Positions 18,513 through 29,096 of a stretch of 64,000 nt of DNA are shown here, in pieces; position 1 is the first letter of the stretch, and each line of letters starts with the position of its first letter. The notes under the pieces were generated by a model, which worked only from the letters and a program-made list of their open reading frames with translations, had not been told where the DNA came from and ran no database searches. This DNA is from Paraburkholderia aromaticivorans (GTDB taxonomy: Bacteria > Pseudomonadota > Gammaproteobacteria > Burkholderiales > Burkholderiaceae): NCBI RefSeq assembly GCF_012689525.1, contig NZ_CP051516.1, forward strand, positions 992,001 through 1,056,000. The letters are read 5' to 3'. Both the position numbers and the translations under genes were made by a program.

Positions 18513-21500
18513 TTAGCCCGTATTGCGCAAGCCCGCCGCAATCCCGTTGATGCTCAAATGAATCCCGCGCCGCACGCGCGCGTTGGTGTCGCCCCCGCGG
18601 TGACGCTTGAGCAACTCCACCTGCAAGTGATTCAGCGGATCGAGATACGGGAAGCGGTTCTTGATCGACCGCGCGAGCAGCGGGTTCTCCGCAAGCCGTT
18701 CGCTCTTGCCCGTGATCTCCGACAACACCTTCGACGTGCGCTCCCATTCCGCAACGATCCGCTCGAACACGTGCTTACGCAGCTTCTTGTCGGACACGAG
18801 CGCGGCGTAGCGCGAGGCGACCGCGAGGTCGGTCTTCGCCAGCACCATGTCCATGTTCGACAGCAGGTTGGCGAAGAATGGCCACGTCTTGTGCATTTTC
18901 TTCAGCAGCGCGAGACGGCTCTTGCGTTCGGCGTCGGTCGGCGCGCTGTCCAGATGCGCGGCCACCGCGCTGCCGAACCCGTACCAGCCGGTCAGCAGCA
19001 AACGGCATTGGCCCCAGGAGAAACCCCACGGAATCGCGCGCAGATCTTCGATCTTGCGTTGCTTCGGATCTTGGAGTTTGCGCGAAGCCGGCCGGCTGCC
19101 GATGTTCAACTCGGCGATCTCCGCGATCGGCGTCGACTCGAAGAAATACTCCTTGAAGCCCGGCGTTTCGTAGACCAGCGCGCGGTAGGACGCCATCGCC
19201 GCGTCGGACAACTGCTGCATCGTTTCTTCGAATGCGGGCAGTTGCGCCGGGGCAATGCCATGCGGCAGCAACGATGCTTCGAGCGTGGCGGCGACCACCG
19301 TTTCCAGATTGCGCCGGCCGATCTCCGGATTGCCGAACTTGCTCGCGATCACTTCGCCTTGCTCGGTCAAACGGATCTGGCCGTCGACGGTGCCCGGCGG
19401 CTGCGACAGAATCGCCTGATAGGTCGGACCACCGCCGCGGCCGACGGTGCCTCCGCGTCCATGGAACAGACGCAACGTCACGCCGCGCTCGTTGAAGAGC
19501 GACACCAGCGCGAGTTCGGCGCGGTACAACTCCCAGTTCGACGTGAGGAAGCCGCCGTCCTTGTTGCTGTCCGAATAGCCGAGCATCACTTCCTGCTCGT
19601 TGCCCTGATGTTCGATCAGCGCATCGACGCCCGGCAGCGCGATCAGATCGCGCATGATGTGCGGCGCGTTGCGCAAGTCGGGGATCGTCTCGAACAGCGG
19701 AATCACCATCAGGCCCGCCTGGGCCGGATCGTTCGCGTCGCCCAGACGTCCGTGCAGCAGGCCGGTTTCCTTTTGCAGCAACATCACTTCGACCAGATCG
19801 CTCACGGTCTCCGTGTGCGAGATGATGTAGTTGCGCACCGCACGCGCACCGAATTTCTCACGCGTGATGCGCGCTTCCTCGAGCACGCCGAGCTCGCTCT
19901 TCACGAGATCGGAGTATTCCGCGTACGGCAGACGCAACGAACGCGGCTGCGCCAGTTCGGCCAGCAGCACCTTGAGCTTGTCCTCTTCCGTGAGCGCCGC
20001 GTAGTCGTCCTCGACGCCTGCGCGCTTGAGCAGTTCGGCGATCACCGCTTCGTGAATGTCGGAGCTCTGGCGCAAGTCGATGCTCGCCAGATGGAAGCCG
20101 AACACTTCGGCGGCGCGCGCGAGCGGCGACAGACGCGGTGCGGCGAGCGGCGCGCCGTGATGCTCGGCGAGCGAATCGATCAGCACGTGCAGGTCGCGCA
20201 CGAATTCGGCCGAGTCGCCGTACGGCTTGGCGCGGATCGGCGCCGCGCCGCGGCCCGCGCTGCGCACCGGCACGCTGCCTTCGCCGAGGCGCACGCGCGC
20301 GCTTGCCGCGAGCCGCGTGTACATGCCGATCAACGCCCGGCGATACGGCTCGTCGGTGCGATGCGGCGACTGGTCGGGCGAGGCGGCGGCGAGTTCCTTC
20401 AGGGCGTCGCTGGCGCCGGCCAGCAGGTTCGACACCGACAACTCGGCGCCGAGCTTGTGCACCTGCTCCATGTAGTGCTCGAAGATCACCGCGGCCTGGC
20501 GGGTGATCGCGTTTTCGAGCGTCTCGGCCGTGACGTTCGGATTGCCGTCGCGGTCGCCGCCGATCCAGCTGCCCATCTGGAAGAACGGCGGCAGGCGCGC
20601 GTCGATGCCGTGCTCGGTGAGCGCTTCTTCGATATCGGCGTAGAGCGCCGGGATTTCCGAGAGGAAAGTGGCGCGGTAGTACGACAGCGCGTTCTCGATT
20701 TCGTCGGCCACGGAGAGGCGCGAATCGCGCAGCATGCGCGTTTGCCACAGCGACGTGACGCGGGCGCGCAGCATCGCTTCGTTGTGCGCGCGCTCGCGGT
20801 CGGTCAACTGCTGATCGCGTTCGGCGAGCAGGCGCGCGACGTCGTGCTGCGCGTCGAGAATGCTCTTGCGCTGCACTTCGGTTGGGTGCGCGGTGAGCAC
20901 CGGCACGATCAGCGCGTCGTTGAAGAACTGCTGCAACACGGGCGTGGCGGCCGCGCCGGCTTCGACAAGCCGTTCGAGCGCATGGGCAATCGTGCCCGGT
21001 TGCGAGGTCGAACCGGCCAGTGCGTGAATCCGGTGACGGCGGTTGCGGTGACGGTCTTCAGCAATGTTCGCGAGGTGCGAAAAATAGCTGAACGCGCGCA
21101 CCACGCTGACCGTTTGCTCCGGGCTCAGCGAGCGCAGTTTCTTGTCGAGCGTTTGCGCGGCGGCGCTGTCGTCTTCGCGGCGAAAGCGCACGGCGTTCTG
21201 GCGGATCGTTTCGACGACGTCGAACACCGCGTCGCCTTCCTGTTCGCGCAGCACGTCGCCGAGCAGGCGTCCGAGATAGCGAATGTCCTGGAACAGCGGA
21301 TGGTCCTTGTCCTCGCGCGTGCGGCCGTTGCCCTTCGGTGCGGACGCGGGCGATTCCTCCGACACGGCCTGCAGCGCGGGCGCTTGCGGCGCGTCGGCAA
21401 CGACCTTGATCTTCGTGGAGCCGGCCTTGGCCGCTTTTTGCGCCTTGGTGGCGGAAGTGGCTTGCGTCGTCTTATCCGTCTTGACTGCCTTCACAGGCTT

Positions 21501-21725
21501 GTCTGTCTTGACAGGCGTGGAGGTTTTGGCGGCCTTGCCGGCCTTGCCGGCTTTGGCGGCGTGAGCGGCCAGAGCGGGTTTGCCGGCGCGTTTGGCCGAT
21601 GGGGACTCAGCAGCGGTTGTAGCCGAGGCGGCGGCAGAAGCGGCGGGCTTGGCGGCGTCGGCCGCGCGAGCGTTGGGCGATGCAGTGTTGCGGCGGGCAG
21701 GGCGCGCCGATCCGGAAGACGTCAC
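18513..21725 (-). CDS. ppc: phosphoenolpyruvate carboxylase with H1-like N-terminal extension
   Basis: Anaplerotic enzyme: PEP plus bicarbonate gives oxaloacetate. The catalytic body starts near residue 135 ([12 protein letters not shown]) and contains [12 protein letters not shown] (catalytic His) and [10 protein letters not shown]; the C-terminus ends in the conserved NTG. Total length is 1070 residues, against about 880–930 for typical bacterial enzymes. The excess is an Ala/Lys/Thr-rich segment (about residues 1–125) like the tail of histone H1 proteins. Start is GTG with GAGGA at good spacing; no internal ATG would give a shorter full enzyme. Divergent from hemC. Confidence 0.95.
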   Translation of the reverse strand: MTSSGSARPARRNTASPNARAADAAKPAASAAASATTAAESPSAKRAGKPALAAHAAKAGKAGKAAKTSTPVKTDKPVKAVKTDKTTQATSATKAQKAAKAGSTKIKVVADAPQAPALQAVSEESPASAPKGNGRTREDKDHPLFQDIRYLGRLLGDVLREQEGDAVFDVVETIRQNAVRFRREDDSAAAQTLDKKLRSLSPEQTVSVVRAFSYFSHLANIAEDRHRNRRHRIHALAGSTSQPGTIAHALERLVEAGAAATPVLQQFFNDALIVPVLTAHPTEVQRKSILDAQHDVARLLAERDQQLTDRERAHNEAMLRARVTSLWQTRMLRDSRLSVADEIENALSYYRATFLSEIPALYADIEEALTEHGIDARLPPFFQMGSWIGGDRDGNPNVTAETLENAITRQAAVIFEHYMEQVHKLGAELSVSNLLAGASDALKELAAASPDQSPHRTDEPYRRALIGMYTRLAASARVRLGEGSVPVRSAGRGAAPIRAKPYGDSAEFVRDLHVLIDSLAEHHGAPLAAPRLSPLARAAEVFGFHLASIDLRQSSDIHEAVIAELLKRAGVEDDYAALTEEDKLKVLLAELAQPRSLRLPYAEYSDLVKSELGVLEEARITREKFGARAVRNYIISHTETVSDLVEVMLLQKETGLLHGRLGDANDPAQAGLMVIPLFETIPDLRNAPHIMRDLIALPGVDALIEHQGNEQEVMLGYSDSNKDGGFLTSNWELYRAELALVSLFNERGVTLRLFHGRGGTVGRGGGPTYQAILSQPPGTVDGQIRLTEQGEVIASKFGNPEIGRRNLETVVAATLEASLLPHGIAPAQLPAFEETMQQLSDAAMASYRALVYETPGFKEYFFESTPIAEIAELNIGSRPASRKLQDPKQRKIEDLRAIPWGFSWGQCRLLLTGWYGFGSAVAAHLDSAPTDAERKSRLALLKKMHKTWPFFANLLSNMDMVLAKTDLAVASRYAALVSDKKLRKHVFERIVAEWERTSKVLSEITGKSERLAENPLLARSIKNRFPYLDPLNHLQVELLKRHRGGDTNARVRRGIHLSINGIAAGLRNTG

Positions 21726-21764
21726 GATGGGTTTCCTCAGGGAAGCCAGGGTCTGTTGAGTGAT

Positions 21765-21821
21765 GAACTGCTACTGCGGAACTGCACTATGAACTGCAAC
21801 GTGAACTGCATAGTGAACTGC
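21765..21821. repeat. five GAACTGC direct repeats between ppc and hemC
   Basis: GAACTGC occurs at 21765, 21779, 21791, 21803 and 21815; the last four have an exact 12-bp period. They lie 40–100 bp upstream of the ppc start codon in the ppc/hemC divergent region and could be iterated regulator sites or a slippage repeat. Confidence 0.7.
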
Positions 21822-22071
21822 GCGAAACGGTATGCGCCGATGGCGATACGCCTGAGAGGAGACTGCGCGCCTGAACGGTCGCGCGTCTGCACGACATTCG
21901 CTCGAGGCACCTGCGGCACCTGAGCCACGTTGGGCCGCATCGCATCATCCCGCATGCGGCGGCCCGGTGCGCGAACGACCGTGCGTGAACAGGCTGGGAT
22001 GGGGCAGGCGCGCACTGCGCGTTGCCCGTCTCCTCCATCGATACCGCTTCAGCACGGCGCCTGGCTGCGTC

Positions 22072-22098
22072 TTGAGACGCAAGGGCGCGTGCTAACAT
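22072..22098 (+). promoter_or_regulatory. possible hemC promoter
   Basis: TTGAGA and TAACAT separated by 15 bp, 39 bp upstream of the hemC ATG. Spacer is shorter than ideal. Confidence 0.3.
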
Positions 22099-22136
22099 TG
22101 TTCGTTATTACATCCCGTCATTCGATCAGCAAGCTA

Positions 22137-23165
22137 ATGAACACCGAGACGTTTTCCACGCCACCCCACACGCTTGTGATTGCGTCGCGAGAAAGCCGCC
22201 TGGCCATGTGGCAAGCGGAGCATGTGCGATGTGCGCTGCACAAATTATATCCATCTTGTGACGTAAAAATCCTCGGAATGACAACACGTGGCGATCAAAT
22301 ACTCGATCGCACTTTGTCGAAGGTTGGTGGTAAGGGCCTCTTCGTGAAGGAACTGGAAGCCGCTCTCGCCGACGGCCGCGCGGACCTCGCCGTGCACTCG
22401 CTCAAAGACGTGCCGATGGAGTTGCCCGAAGGCTTTGCGCTGTCCACCATCATGGAGCGCGAAGATCCGCGCGACGCGCTGGTCTCCAACCAATACGACT
22501 CGCTCGCCGCACTGCCGGCCGGCGCCGTGGTCGGCACCTCCAGCCTGCGCCGCGAGGCCATGCTGCGCATGCGTTATCCGCACCTCGAAGTGCGGCCGTT
22601 GCGCGGCAATCTGGACACGCGTCTGTCGAAACTCGATCGCGGCGATTACGCGGCGATCATTCTGGCCGCAGCCGGCCTGAAGCGTCTGGGTCTGGGCGAG
22701 CGCATCCGCGCGCTGCTCGATCCCGACGACAGTTTGCCCGCGGCGGGCCAGGGCGCGCTCGGCATCGAGATTCGCGCCGACCGCGCGGACCTCGCGGCAT
22801 GGCTCGCACCGTTGCATCACGACCACACCGCAGCCGCCGTCGAAGCTGAGCGCATGGTCTCGCGCGCGCTTGGCGGCAGTTGCGAGGTGCCGCTCGCGGC
22901 GTATGCCACGTGGCGCGACGGCGCGCTGCATCTGCGCGGCATCGTTGCCACGCCTGACGGGCAGCGCGTGCTGAGCGCGCAGGCGTCGGCGCCGGCACCT
23001 AGCGTCGAACGCGCGATCGCGCTCGGCCAGGAAGTGGCGAGCGCGCTCGAGCAGCAGGGCGCGATGGACATCGTTCGCGCGCTCAGCACCGCCAGCGGTC
23101 CCGCCGCTGCAAAGAAGGGCACGGCGGAAGACGGCGCGGCGGACAGCGCGGCGACCGGCGAGTGA
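22137..23165 (+). CDS. hemC: porphobilinogen deaminase (hydroxymethylbilane synthase)
   Basis: Third step of heme synthesis: polymerises four porphobilinogen molecules into hydroxymethylbilane. 342 residues. Signature elements: RESRLAMWQ near the N-terminus, [26 protein letters not shown], and the dipyrromethane-cofactor cysteine in [11 protein letters not shown]. Its TGA overlaps the ATG of the next gene (TGATG), showing translational coupling with hemDX. First gene of hemC–hemDX–hemY. Confidence 0.96.
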   Translation: MNTETFSTPPHTLVIASRESRLAMWQAEHVRCALHKLYPSCDVKILGMTTRGDQILDRTLSKVGGKGLFVKELEAALADGRADLAVHSLKDVPMELPEGFALSTIMEREDPRDALVSNQYDSLAALPAGAVVGTSSLRREAMLRMRYPHLEVRPLRGNLDTRLSKLDRGDYAAIILAAAGLKRLGLGERIRALLDPDDSLPAAGQGALGIEIRADRADLAAWLAPLHHDHTAAAVEAERMVSRALGGSCEVPLAAYATWRDGALHLRGIVATPDGQRVLSAQASAPAPSVERAIALGQEVASALEQQGAMDIVRALSTASGPAAAKKGTAEDGAADSAATGE

Positions 23166-25183
23166 TGGCGGCCGATATCCCCGGCAACACCTCCCCAGCC
23201 GTCGACAAGGCGGCGTTCACGGTCGTGATTACGCGACCGGCCGGTCAGTCGAACGAACTGATCGCGCGACTCGCCGCGGCCGGCATCGCCACGCTCGACT
23301 TTCCGCTGATCGACATCGCGCCCGTCACGGACGACGCGCCGTTGCGTGCGGCATTAGCGTCGCTCGAACGCTATGCGCTCGTCGTGTTCGTGTCGCCGAA
23401 TGCCGTCGATCACGCCTTCGCCCGCAGCGACGCGATCTGGCCGCATGCGCTGCCGATCGGCGTCGTCGGACCGGGCAGCGTGCAGGCACTCGCGCGCCAC
23501 GGCGTCGCCGCGCCGGCCTACAACGTGATCAGCCCGCCGTCCGGCGCGGATGAAGACACCGCGCGCTTCGATTCCGAAGGTCTCTTCGCCGCGATCGACA
23601 CGGCACTCGACGCGAGCCGCCTCGAAGGCAAACGCGTGCTGATCGTGCGCGGCGACGGCGGCCGCGAGTGGCTCGCCGACCGTCTGCGTGAAGCCGGCGC
23701 CGAAGTCGACACGGTCGCGGCGTACCGGCGCCTCGTGCCGGAACCGTCGATCGGCGCTTGGGCGCGCGTGCACGAGTTGCTCGCAGGCGTGCCGCACGCG
23801 TGGCTGCTCACCAGTTCCGAAGGCGTGCGCAATCTGAACGAACTGGCGCAAGACCACCTTACCGCCGACGAGATCGCGCAACTCAAACGCGCCGCGCTCG
23901 TCACGCCGCATCCCCGTATCGCGCAGACCGCGCGGGCATTGGGTTTTGATAGCATGACGGTGTCCGGCGCGGGCGATGAGCGCATTGCCCGCGCGCTGAT
24001 TGCCGCCGTCCCGCCCGTCGTCCAACCGGTATCGTCCAACCCGGCTCATTCACCGGCTAAATCACGCATGACTGAAACGAACGCATCCACGAACGCTTCA
24101 CCCCAGCCGGCCGCGACCACTGCGTTGCCGCCGAATCAACCCTTCACGCCCTACGAAGCGCAAAAGCGCCATAGCGCGAGCGGACCGCTGCTGTGGTTTG
24201 TCGTCGTGATCATTGCTTGTGCCGCGGGCGTGGGCGGCTACGCGCTCAATCGCAAGGTGGAGCGCGCGGAGCAACAGATCGTGCAGCGCCAGCAAGCCAA
24301 CGACACGCAGACCAACGAACTGCGCATCAAGACGGAGCAGGCGCTCGCCACGGTGCATCAGTCGGACTCGCAGGTCGCGCAACTCGAAGGCAAGCTCGCC
24401 GATGCGCAAACCTCGCAGCAGGCGCTGCAACAGCAATACGCGGATCTCGCGCGCAATCGCGACGACTGGACGCTCGCCGAAGTCGGCCAGATGCTCTCCG
24501 CCGCCAGCCAGCAGTTGCAGTTGACCGGCAACACGCAGCTCGCGTTGTTCGCGCTGCAAAGCGCCGACACGCGTCTCGCCGCATCGGACAGCCCGCAAGC
24601 GGTCGCCGTGCGCAAAGCCATCGCGCAGGACATCGACAAGCTGAAGGCCGCGCCTTCCACCGATCTCACGGGCATGGCCATCAAGCTCGACAACGCGATC
24701 GACCTGGTCGACAACCTGCCGCTCTCGGGCGAAGCACCGATCGCCCACGCCACGCCGCAAGCCGCGACGTGGGCCGACACGGCCAAGGTGGCCGCGGCCA
24801 CCGGCGAGCCGCGCTGGAAGGTGTGGTGGCGTGAAGTGACCACCGGCATCGGCCAGCAGTTGACGAGCCTCGTGCAGGTGCGCCGGATCGATAACGCCGA
24901 CGCGATGCTGGTCACGCCCGACGAAGGCTATTTCGTGCGCGAGAATCTCAAGCTGCGTTTGCTGTCGGCGCGTCTTGCCTTGCTGTCGCGCAACGAGACC
25001 ACGTTGAAGTCCGACCTGCAGGCGGCGGAGAATGCGCTCACACGTTACTTCGACAACTCGTCGAAGAAAACGCAGACCGTGACCGATCTCGTCAAGCAGG
25101 TGGAAGCGGGCTCGGCCGCGGTTGAACTGCCGAATCTGAACACGAGCCTGCAGGCCGTCAATCAATACCGGAGCCGAGGTTAA
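23165..25183 (+). CDS. hemD: fused uroporphyrinogen-III synthase / HemX membrane protein
   Basis: 672-residue two-domain protein. Residues about 15–275 are uroporphyrinogen-III synthase (HemD: VVITRPAGQ, FVSPNAVDHA, LIVRGDGGREWL), which closes hydroxymethylbilane with D-ring inversion. After a linker, a single membrane helix (about 340–362, LLWFVVVIIACAAGVGGY) leads into a periplasmic coiled-coil HemX domain. In enterobacteria hemD and hemX are separate genes; fusion is known in Burkholderiales. The HemX part is annotated historically as uroporphyrin methyltransferase, but it has no such catalytic motif. Confidence 0.93.
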   Translation: MAADIPGNTSPAVDKAAFTVVITRPAGQSNELIARLAAAGIATLDFPLIDIAPVTDDAPLRAALASLERYALVVFVSPNAVDHAFARSDAIWPHALPIGVVGPGSVQALARHGVAAPAYNVISPPSGADEDTARFDSEGLFAAIDTALDASRLEGKRVLIVRGDGGREWLADRLREAGAEVDTVAAYRRLVPEPSIGAWARVHELLAGVPHAWLLTSSEGVRNLNELAQDHLTADEIAQLKRAALVTPHPRIAQTARALGFDSMTVSGAGDERIARALIAAVPPVVQPVSSNPAHSPAKSRMTETNASTNASPQPAATTALPPNQPFTPYEAQKRHSASGPLLWFVVVIIACAAGVGGYALNRKVERAEQQIVQRQQANDTQTNELRIKTEQALATVHQSDSQVAQLEGKLADAQTSQQALQQQYADLARNRDDWTLAEVGQMLSAASQQLQLTGNTQLALFALQSADTRLAASDSPQAVAVRKAIAQDIDKLKAAPSTDLTGMAIKLDNAIDLVDNLPLSGEAPIAHATPQAATWADTAKVAAATGEPRWKVWWREVTTGIGQQLTSLVQVRRIDNADAMLVTPDEGYFVRENLKLRLLSARLALLSRNETTLKSDLQAAENALTRYFDNSSKKTQTVTDLVKQVEAGSAAVELPNLNTSLQAVNQYRSRG

Positions 25184-25185
25184 TC

Positions 25186-26376
25186 ATGGCGATCCGGGGA
25201 CTTCTATGGCTTGCGTTGCTGTTCGTCATCGCGGTGGTGCTGGCGGTGGTCGGGCGCTTCGACATGGGGCAGGTGCTGCTGATCTATCCGCCGTACCGCG
25301 TCGATATATCGTTGAATCTGTTCGTGGTCGGGCTGGTGGTGGTGTTCATCCTGATGTACGCACTGCTGCGCATCTTCCGCAATATCTGGCGCATGCCGCA
25401 ACGCGTGGCCGCTTATCGCGCGCGCTCGCGTGTCGCGAAAGCGCATGCCGCGCTGCGTGACGCGATCGGCAATCTGTACGCCGGGCGTTTTTCGCGTGCT
25501 GAGAAAGCCGCCAAAGACGCACTCGCGAATGGCGACAACAAGGGCGCGGCCGGGTTGATCGCGGCCACCGCGGCGCATCGCATGCATGAATATGCGCGGC
25601 GCGACGAGTGGCTCGCGCAGATCAACGAGGCCGACTGGCAGGACGCACGCCTGATGGCTACCGCCGACATGCGCGCCGACGGCCGCGACGCGGACGGCGC
25701 GCTGACCGCGCTGACCCAAATGCAGTCACAGGGCGGGCGGCGAATTCACGCGCAGCAGATCATGTTGCGCGCGCAACAGCAATTGAAGAACTGGGGCGAA
25801 GTGCTCAAGCTCGTCAAGACGCTGGAAAAGCGCGAAGCGATTCATCCGGCGGTGGCGGTGCGTTTGCGTCAGCTTGCGGCGGAAAACCTGCTGCGTGACC
25901 GGCGTCACAATGCCGATGCGCTACTGGAGATGTGGAATTCGTTGTCGGCGACCGAGCGTCATTCGCCGCGTCTCGCGGATCTCGCGGCCGAACTGCTGGT
26001 GTCGCTGAACCGTCCGCAGGAAGCGCGCAAGATCGTCGAGGAAGCGCTCGCGCAGAACTGGGACGCGCGCTTGCTGCGCCGCTATCCGGACACGACCGCG
26101 GGCGATGCGTTGCCGCTGATCCAGAAGGCCGAAGCGTGGCAGAAGGATCGTCCGGAAGATGCGGACCTGATGTTCGCATTGGGCCGCTTGTGTCTGCATC
26201 AGCAACTGTGGGGCAAGGCGCAATCGTTCCTTGAGCGCGCACTGAAACTCGCGGACAACGAGACGCTGAAGATTCGTTCGCATCGCGCGTTGGCGCGTTT
26301 GCATGAGCAACTCGGCGACGCCGACAAAGCGAGCCAGCATTATCGCGAGAGTGCGTTGGCGATGAATATCGTGTGA
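25186..26376 (+). CDS. hemY: heme biosynthesis-associated protein HemY
   Basis: 396-residue inner-membrane protein of the proteobacterial HemY family (not the Bacillus protoporphyrinogen oxidase of the same name). Two N-terminal helices (about 5–22 and 40–62) are followed by a TPR-rich cytosolic or periplasmic region with NLYAGRFSRAEKAA. Exact role in heme synthesis is not settled; linked to late tetrapyrrole steps. Starts two bases after the hemDX stop. Confidence 0.92.
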   Translation: MAIRGLLWLALLFVIAVVLAVVGRFDMGQVLLIYPPYRVDISLNLFVVGLVVVFILMYALLRIFRNIWRMPQRVAAYRARSRVAKAHAALRDAIGNLYAGRFSRAEKAAKDALANGDNKGAAGLIAATAAHRMHEYARRDEWLAQINEADWQDARLMATADMRADGRDADGALTALTQMQSQGGRRIHAQQIMLRAQQQLKNWGEVLKLVKTLEKREAIHPAVAVRLRQLAAENLLRDRRHNADALLEMWNSLSATERHSPRLADLAAELLVSLNRPQEARKIVEEALAQNWDARLLRRYPDTTAGDALPLIQKAEAWQKDRPEDADLMFALGRLCLHQQLWGKAQSFLERALKLADNETLKIRSHRALARLHEQLGDADKASQHYRESALAMNIV

Positions 26377-26765
26377 CGTGCTACGCCGCGGCAAGCGGCG
26401 CAGACATCGTTTCGAATTGAAGTGCCAATGGCCGCCGCCTCCGCTGCGGCCATTTTCATTTTGCCACTCGCGGCACTCGCGCACTTGCCGCACCCGCCGT
26501 GCCGTTCATCACGGGTCCATTGCTTACGTCAGGACATCAGCCGCGTTGATCTGACAGGCAGTTGTAGGTCGCGGCGGTGGTCATCCGTCAGGTGCGCAGC
26601 ACGGATGTCTGTCCTTCAATTTCACACATCCTCACCTAATATATAGGTCGAACCGTCCATCCATTGCGGACGACTTCATGGCTGTGGAGGCAAGCGGATT
26701 CTCACGAGTACCAGCGCCACGCTTGCCGGATCGCACGCGCGCCGGCAAGCCTCACGGAAGAGCAC
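26377..26765. other. intergenic, hemY to winged-helix/TPR regulator
   Basis: Holds a first hairpin just after hemY (CGCCGC / GCGGCG, no U-tract), then the strong terminator listed separately. An AT-rich dyad CCTAATATATAGG at about 26635 may be part of the promoter of the downstream regulator. Confidence 0.5.
26427..26460 (+). terminator. hem operon terminator
   Basis: Stem AATGGCCGC / GCGGCCATT with a ten-base loop, followed by TTCATTTTG. Ends the hemC–hemDX–hemY transcript. Confidence 0.8.
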
Positions 26766-28529
26766 ATGAAGACGCACGGACTGATCAGGTTTGCCGACTT
26801 CGAGCTCGACATCGAGCGCTACGAACTGCGGCGCGCCGGCCAGGAAATCCGCCTCGAACGCTTGCCGATGGAACTGCTCATCCTGTTGGCCTCGCGTGAC
26901 GGAGAGCTGATTTCGCGTGCGGACATCATTCGCGTCTTGTGGGGGCCCAACACTTTCCGCGACACGGAAAACGGCATCAACACGGCAATCCGGAAGATCC
27001 GCCTCGCGCTCGACGACGATCCCATCACGCCGCGCCACATCAAAACGTTAAAGGGCAAAGGGTATCGTCTGGACGGTATCCACCAGGCGCCTGCCGCGGC
27101 CGCGCCACGGAACCCGGAACCCGCGGTTCGCGTCATCGTTCTGCCGTTCGACAACATGACTGGCGACGCGACGCAGGACGCATTTTGCGAAGCCCTGGCT
27201 GCCGAGACATCCGCGACGCTCGGCACGCTGCGGCCTGACCGGCTCGCGGTCATCGCGCGCACGACTGCCGCGCACTATCGGCGAACCGGCAAGAGCATCG
27301 CGGAAATCGCTCGCGAGCTGTCGGTCGATTATGTTCTCGAAGGTTCATTGACGCGTGAGGGCCGGCGCGTGAGGATCCTCGCGCAGCTTGTGCGATGCGC
27401 CGACCAGTCGCAGATCTGGAGCCGCGCCTACGAGCCTGTTTCTCAAGGCGCGCTGAATATTCAACAGGAGGTGGGGGCTGCGCTTGCCACCGAGGTCACG
27501 CCGACGTTGACGCAGCATCAACTGACGACGCTCGCAAGACGGTTGCCCGTTGCGCCCGCGGCGCACGACGCTTATCTGCGTGGCCGTTATTACTGGTATC
27601 GACGGGTTCATTTCGACGCGGCTTTTTCGGCGACGCACGCGCTGAGCGGCGAAGATTTCTTTCGCAGCCGCAACTACTTCGATAGCGCAGTCGAAAGCGA
27701 TCCATCGTATGCGCTCGGCTATGCCGGTCTGTCGAATTTCTATGGTTCGACAGTCGTGCATGGCTTCTATCCGCCCGAGCACGGTTGGCAGCTTGCCCGG
27801 TCGGCGGCCGAGCGCGCGTTGGAACTCGATCCGGAGTTGCCCGAGGCGCATCACGCGATGGCCGCAGTCCACTACTTCTACGATTGGGACTGGCGCAAAG
27901 CCGAAGCCGAGTTTCTGTGCGCACTGCGTCTGAATCCGAGCTATCCAGAGGCGCACCGTTTGTACGCGAGGCTTTTGCTGGCCATCGGGCGCGATGCGGA
28001 GGGGCACGCGCAAATGACGCGCGCCGAAAAACTCGATCCGCTGGCATTCCAGGGTTCACGCGCGTTCGGTCTTATCCTGTCGGGAGGACATGAGCAGGCA
28101 GTGCACGAGTACTTTTCTCGCGCGGCCAACGAGCGCTCGCCGCTGATCTATCAAGTCCTTGCGACAGCGTTTGAAGTCAAGGGACTGTTCAAGGAATCGG
28201 TGGAGGCGACGATCGAAGCGCTCATTTGCTGCAACGAGCATGCGCGCGCAGAAGCGATACGTGGGCGGTGGGCGACGGGCGGCCACGACGCCGTACTCGA
28301 GTGGCTGTGCGCGGATCTGCTCGCACGGCATCGGGCGGGCTATGTCTCGCCGCTCGTCCTCGCGGAGGTTTACGCGAAGCTGGGGCGCCCCGACGAGATG
28401 TTTCACTGGCTCGACGAAGCGCTGGCCGAGAGGTCGTCGCGACTCTGCGAGTTGCGCACGATCGCCTGGTTTCAGCGCTGGCTTTCGACCGGCCGCTTCC
28501 GCAGTCTGGAAAAACGTCAGGGCTTTTGA
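26766..28529 (+). CDS. CadC/OmpR-type winged-helix regulator with TPR sensor domain
   Basis: 587-residue regulator. Residues 1–100 form an OmpR/PhoB-type winged helix (ERLPMELLILLASRDGELISR; IKTLKGKGYRL). Residues about 120–245 match the FlgO/TolB-N-like domain found after such DNA-binding domains (VLPFDNMTGD; VDYVLEGSLTREG). The rest is TPR repeats (SYALGYAGLSN; PELPEAHHAMAAVHY). No transmembrane helix is evident, unlike CadC, so it acts as a soluble one-component regulator. GGAAGAG precedes the start. Possible targets are the downstream MFS and porin genes. Confidence 0.88.
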   Translation: MKTHGLIRFADFELDIERYELRRAGQEIRLERLPMELLILLASRDGELISRADIIRVLWGPNTFRDTENGINTAIRKIRLALDDDPITPRHIKTLKGKGYRLDGIHQAPAAAAPRNPEPAVRVIVLPFDNMTGDATQDAFCEALAAETSATLGTLRPDRLAVIARTTAAHYRRTGKSIAEIARELSVDYVLEGSLTREGRRVRILAQLVRCADQSQIWSRAYEPVSQGALNIQQEVGAALATEVTPTLTQHQLTTLARRLPVAPAAHDAYLRGRYYWYRRVHFDAAFSATHALSGEDFFRSRNYFDSAVESDPSYALGYAGLSNFYGSTVVHGFYPPEHGWQLARSAAERALELDPELPEAHHAMAAVHYFYDWDWRKAEAEFLCALRLNPSYPEAHRLYARLLLAIGRDAEGHAQMTRAEKLDPLAFQGSRAFGLILSGGHEQAVHEYFSRAANERSPLIYQVLATAFEVKGLFKESVEATIEALICCNEHARAEAIRGRWATGGHDAVLEWLCADLLARHRAGYVSPLVLAEVYAKLGRPDEMFHWLDEALAERSSRLCELRTIAWFQRWLSTGRFRSLEKRQGF

Positions 28530-28624
28530 GCGCGACCGGCTGCCCGGCGGTTGTCAACGCCGCCGGCGGCCTCTCGCAGCGAGTCGGTGTAGTCGGCATC
28601 AGTTGCCAGCATCAGTTGCCAGTA

Positions 28625-28876
28625 CTAGTTGCCTTTGAACAGTTCGCGCATGCGTTGTGCCTCGTCGCCATGCTGCGACTGGACGAGTTCCCGATAGACC
28701 TGGTCACGGCTTTTGCCGGTCGGCGCGCCCATCGCGGTTTGCGGAGGCACGGAGCCGCCGACGGCGAGTATCGCGTCCTGATCGGCAGGTTGCGCGGGTT
28801 CGGTCGTGGTTTGCGCAAGAGCATGCGCGCAGACGAGTGCAAGGGCGGCAGACGTCGCGATTCTGAGTGGTTTCAT
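28625..28876 (-). CDS. DUF4148-type exported small protein
   Basis: 83-residue protein with a Sec signal peptide cleaved after ALA-Q near residue 22, and a C-terminal KSRDQVYRELVQSQ segment typical of the DUF4148 family, abundant in Burkholderia. Function unknown. GGAG precedes the ATG. Convergent with the winged-helix/TPR gene. Confidence 0.8.
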   Translation of the reverse strand: MKPLRIATSAALALVCAHALAQTTTEPAQPADQDAILAVGGSVPPQTAMGAPTGKSRDQVYRELVQSQHGDEAQRMRELFKGN

Positions 28877-29096
28877 TTCGCTTTACTCCGGACAGTGGAT
28901 GGAAGAGGCGAATGCAACAGGACCTTCGTGCCGGCTTCATGGCGGGAGGCACTTGTGCTGCATGCGTGGCGCAATGTTGCGGCTGTGCGGCCAGGGCGCC
29001 AATGGACGCGGGCTGTAGAAATCGTTAATTTTTTGCCCACCGAGGTGCCGGTGCGCTGAGCGCGCGGCGCATCGCGCGCGATGAGAAGGAGTAGGC

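Noticed and set aside
21765..21835. Short Cys/Asn-rich peptide encoded by the GAACTGC repeats
   Set aside because: The periodic peptide is only a by-product of the 12-bp repeat; no ribosome-binding site or stable frame.
18477..21923. Frame of over 1,100 codons on the strand opposite ppc
   Set aside because: It is the mirror of the GC-rich ppc coding sequence, composed of Arg/His/Gln/Val-rich non-globular sequence with no motif; ppc itself is certain.
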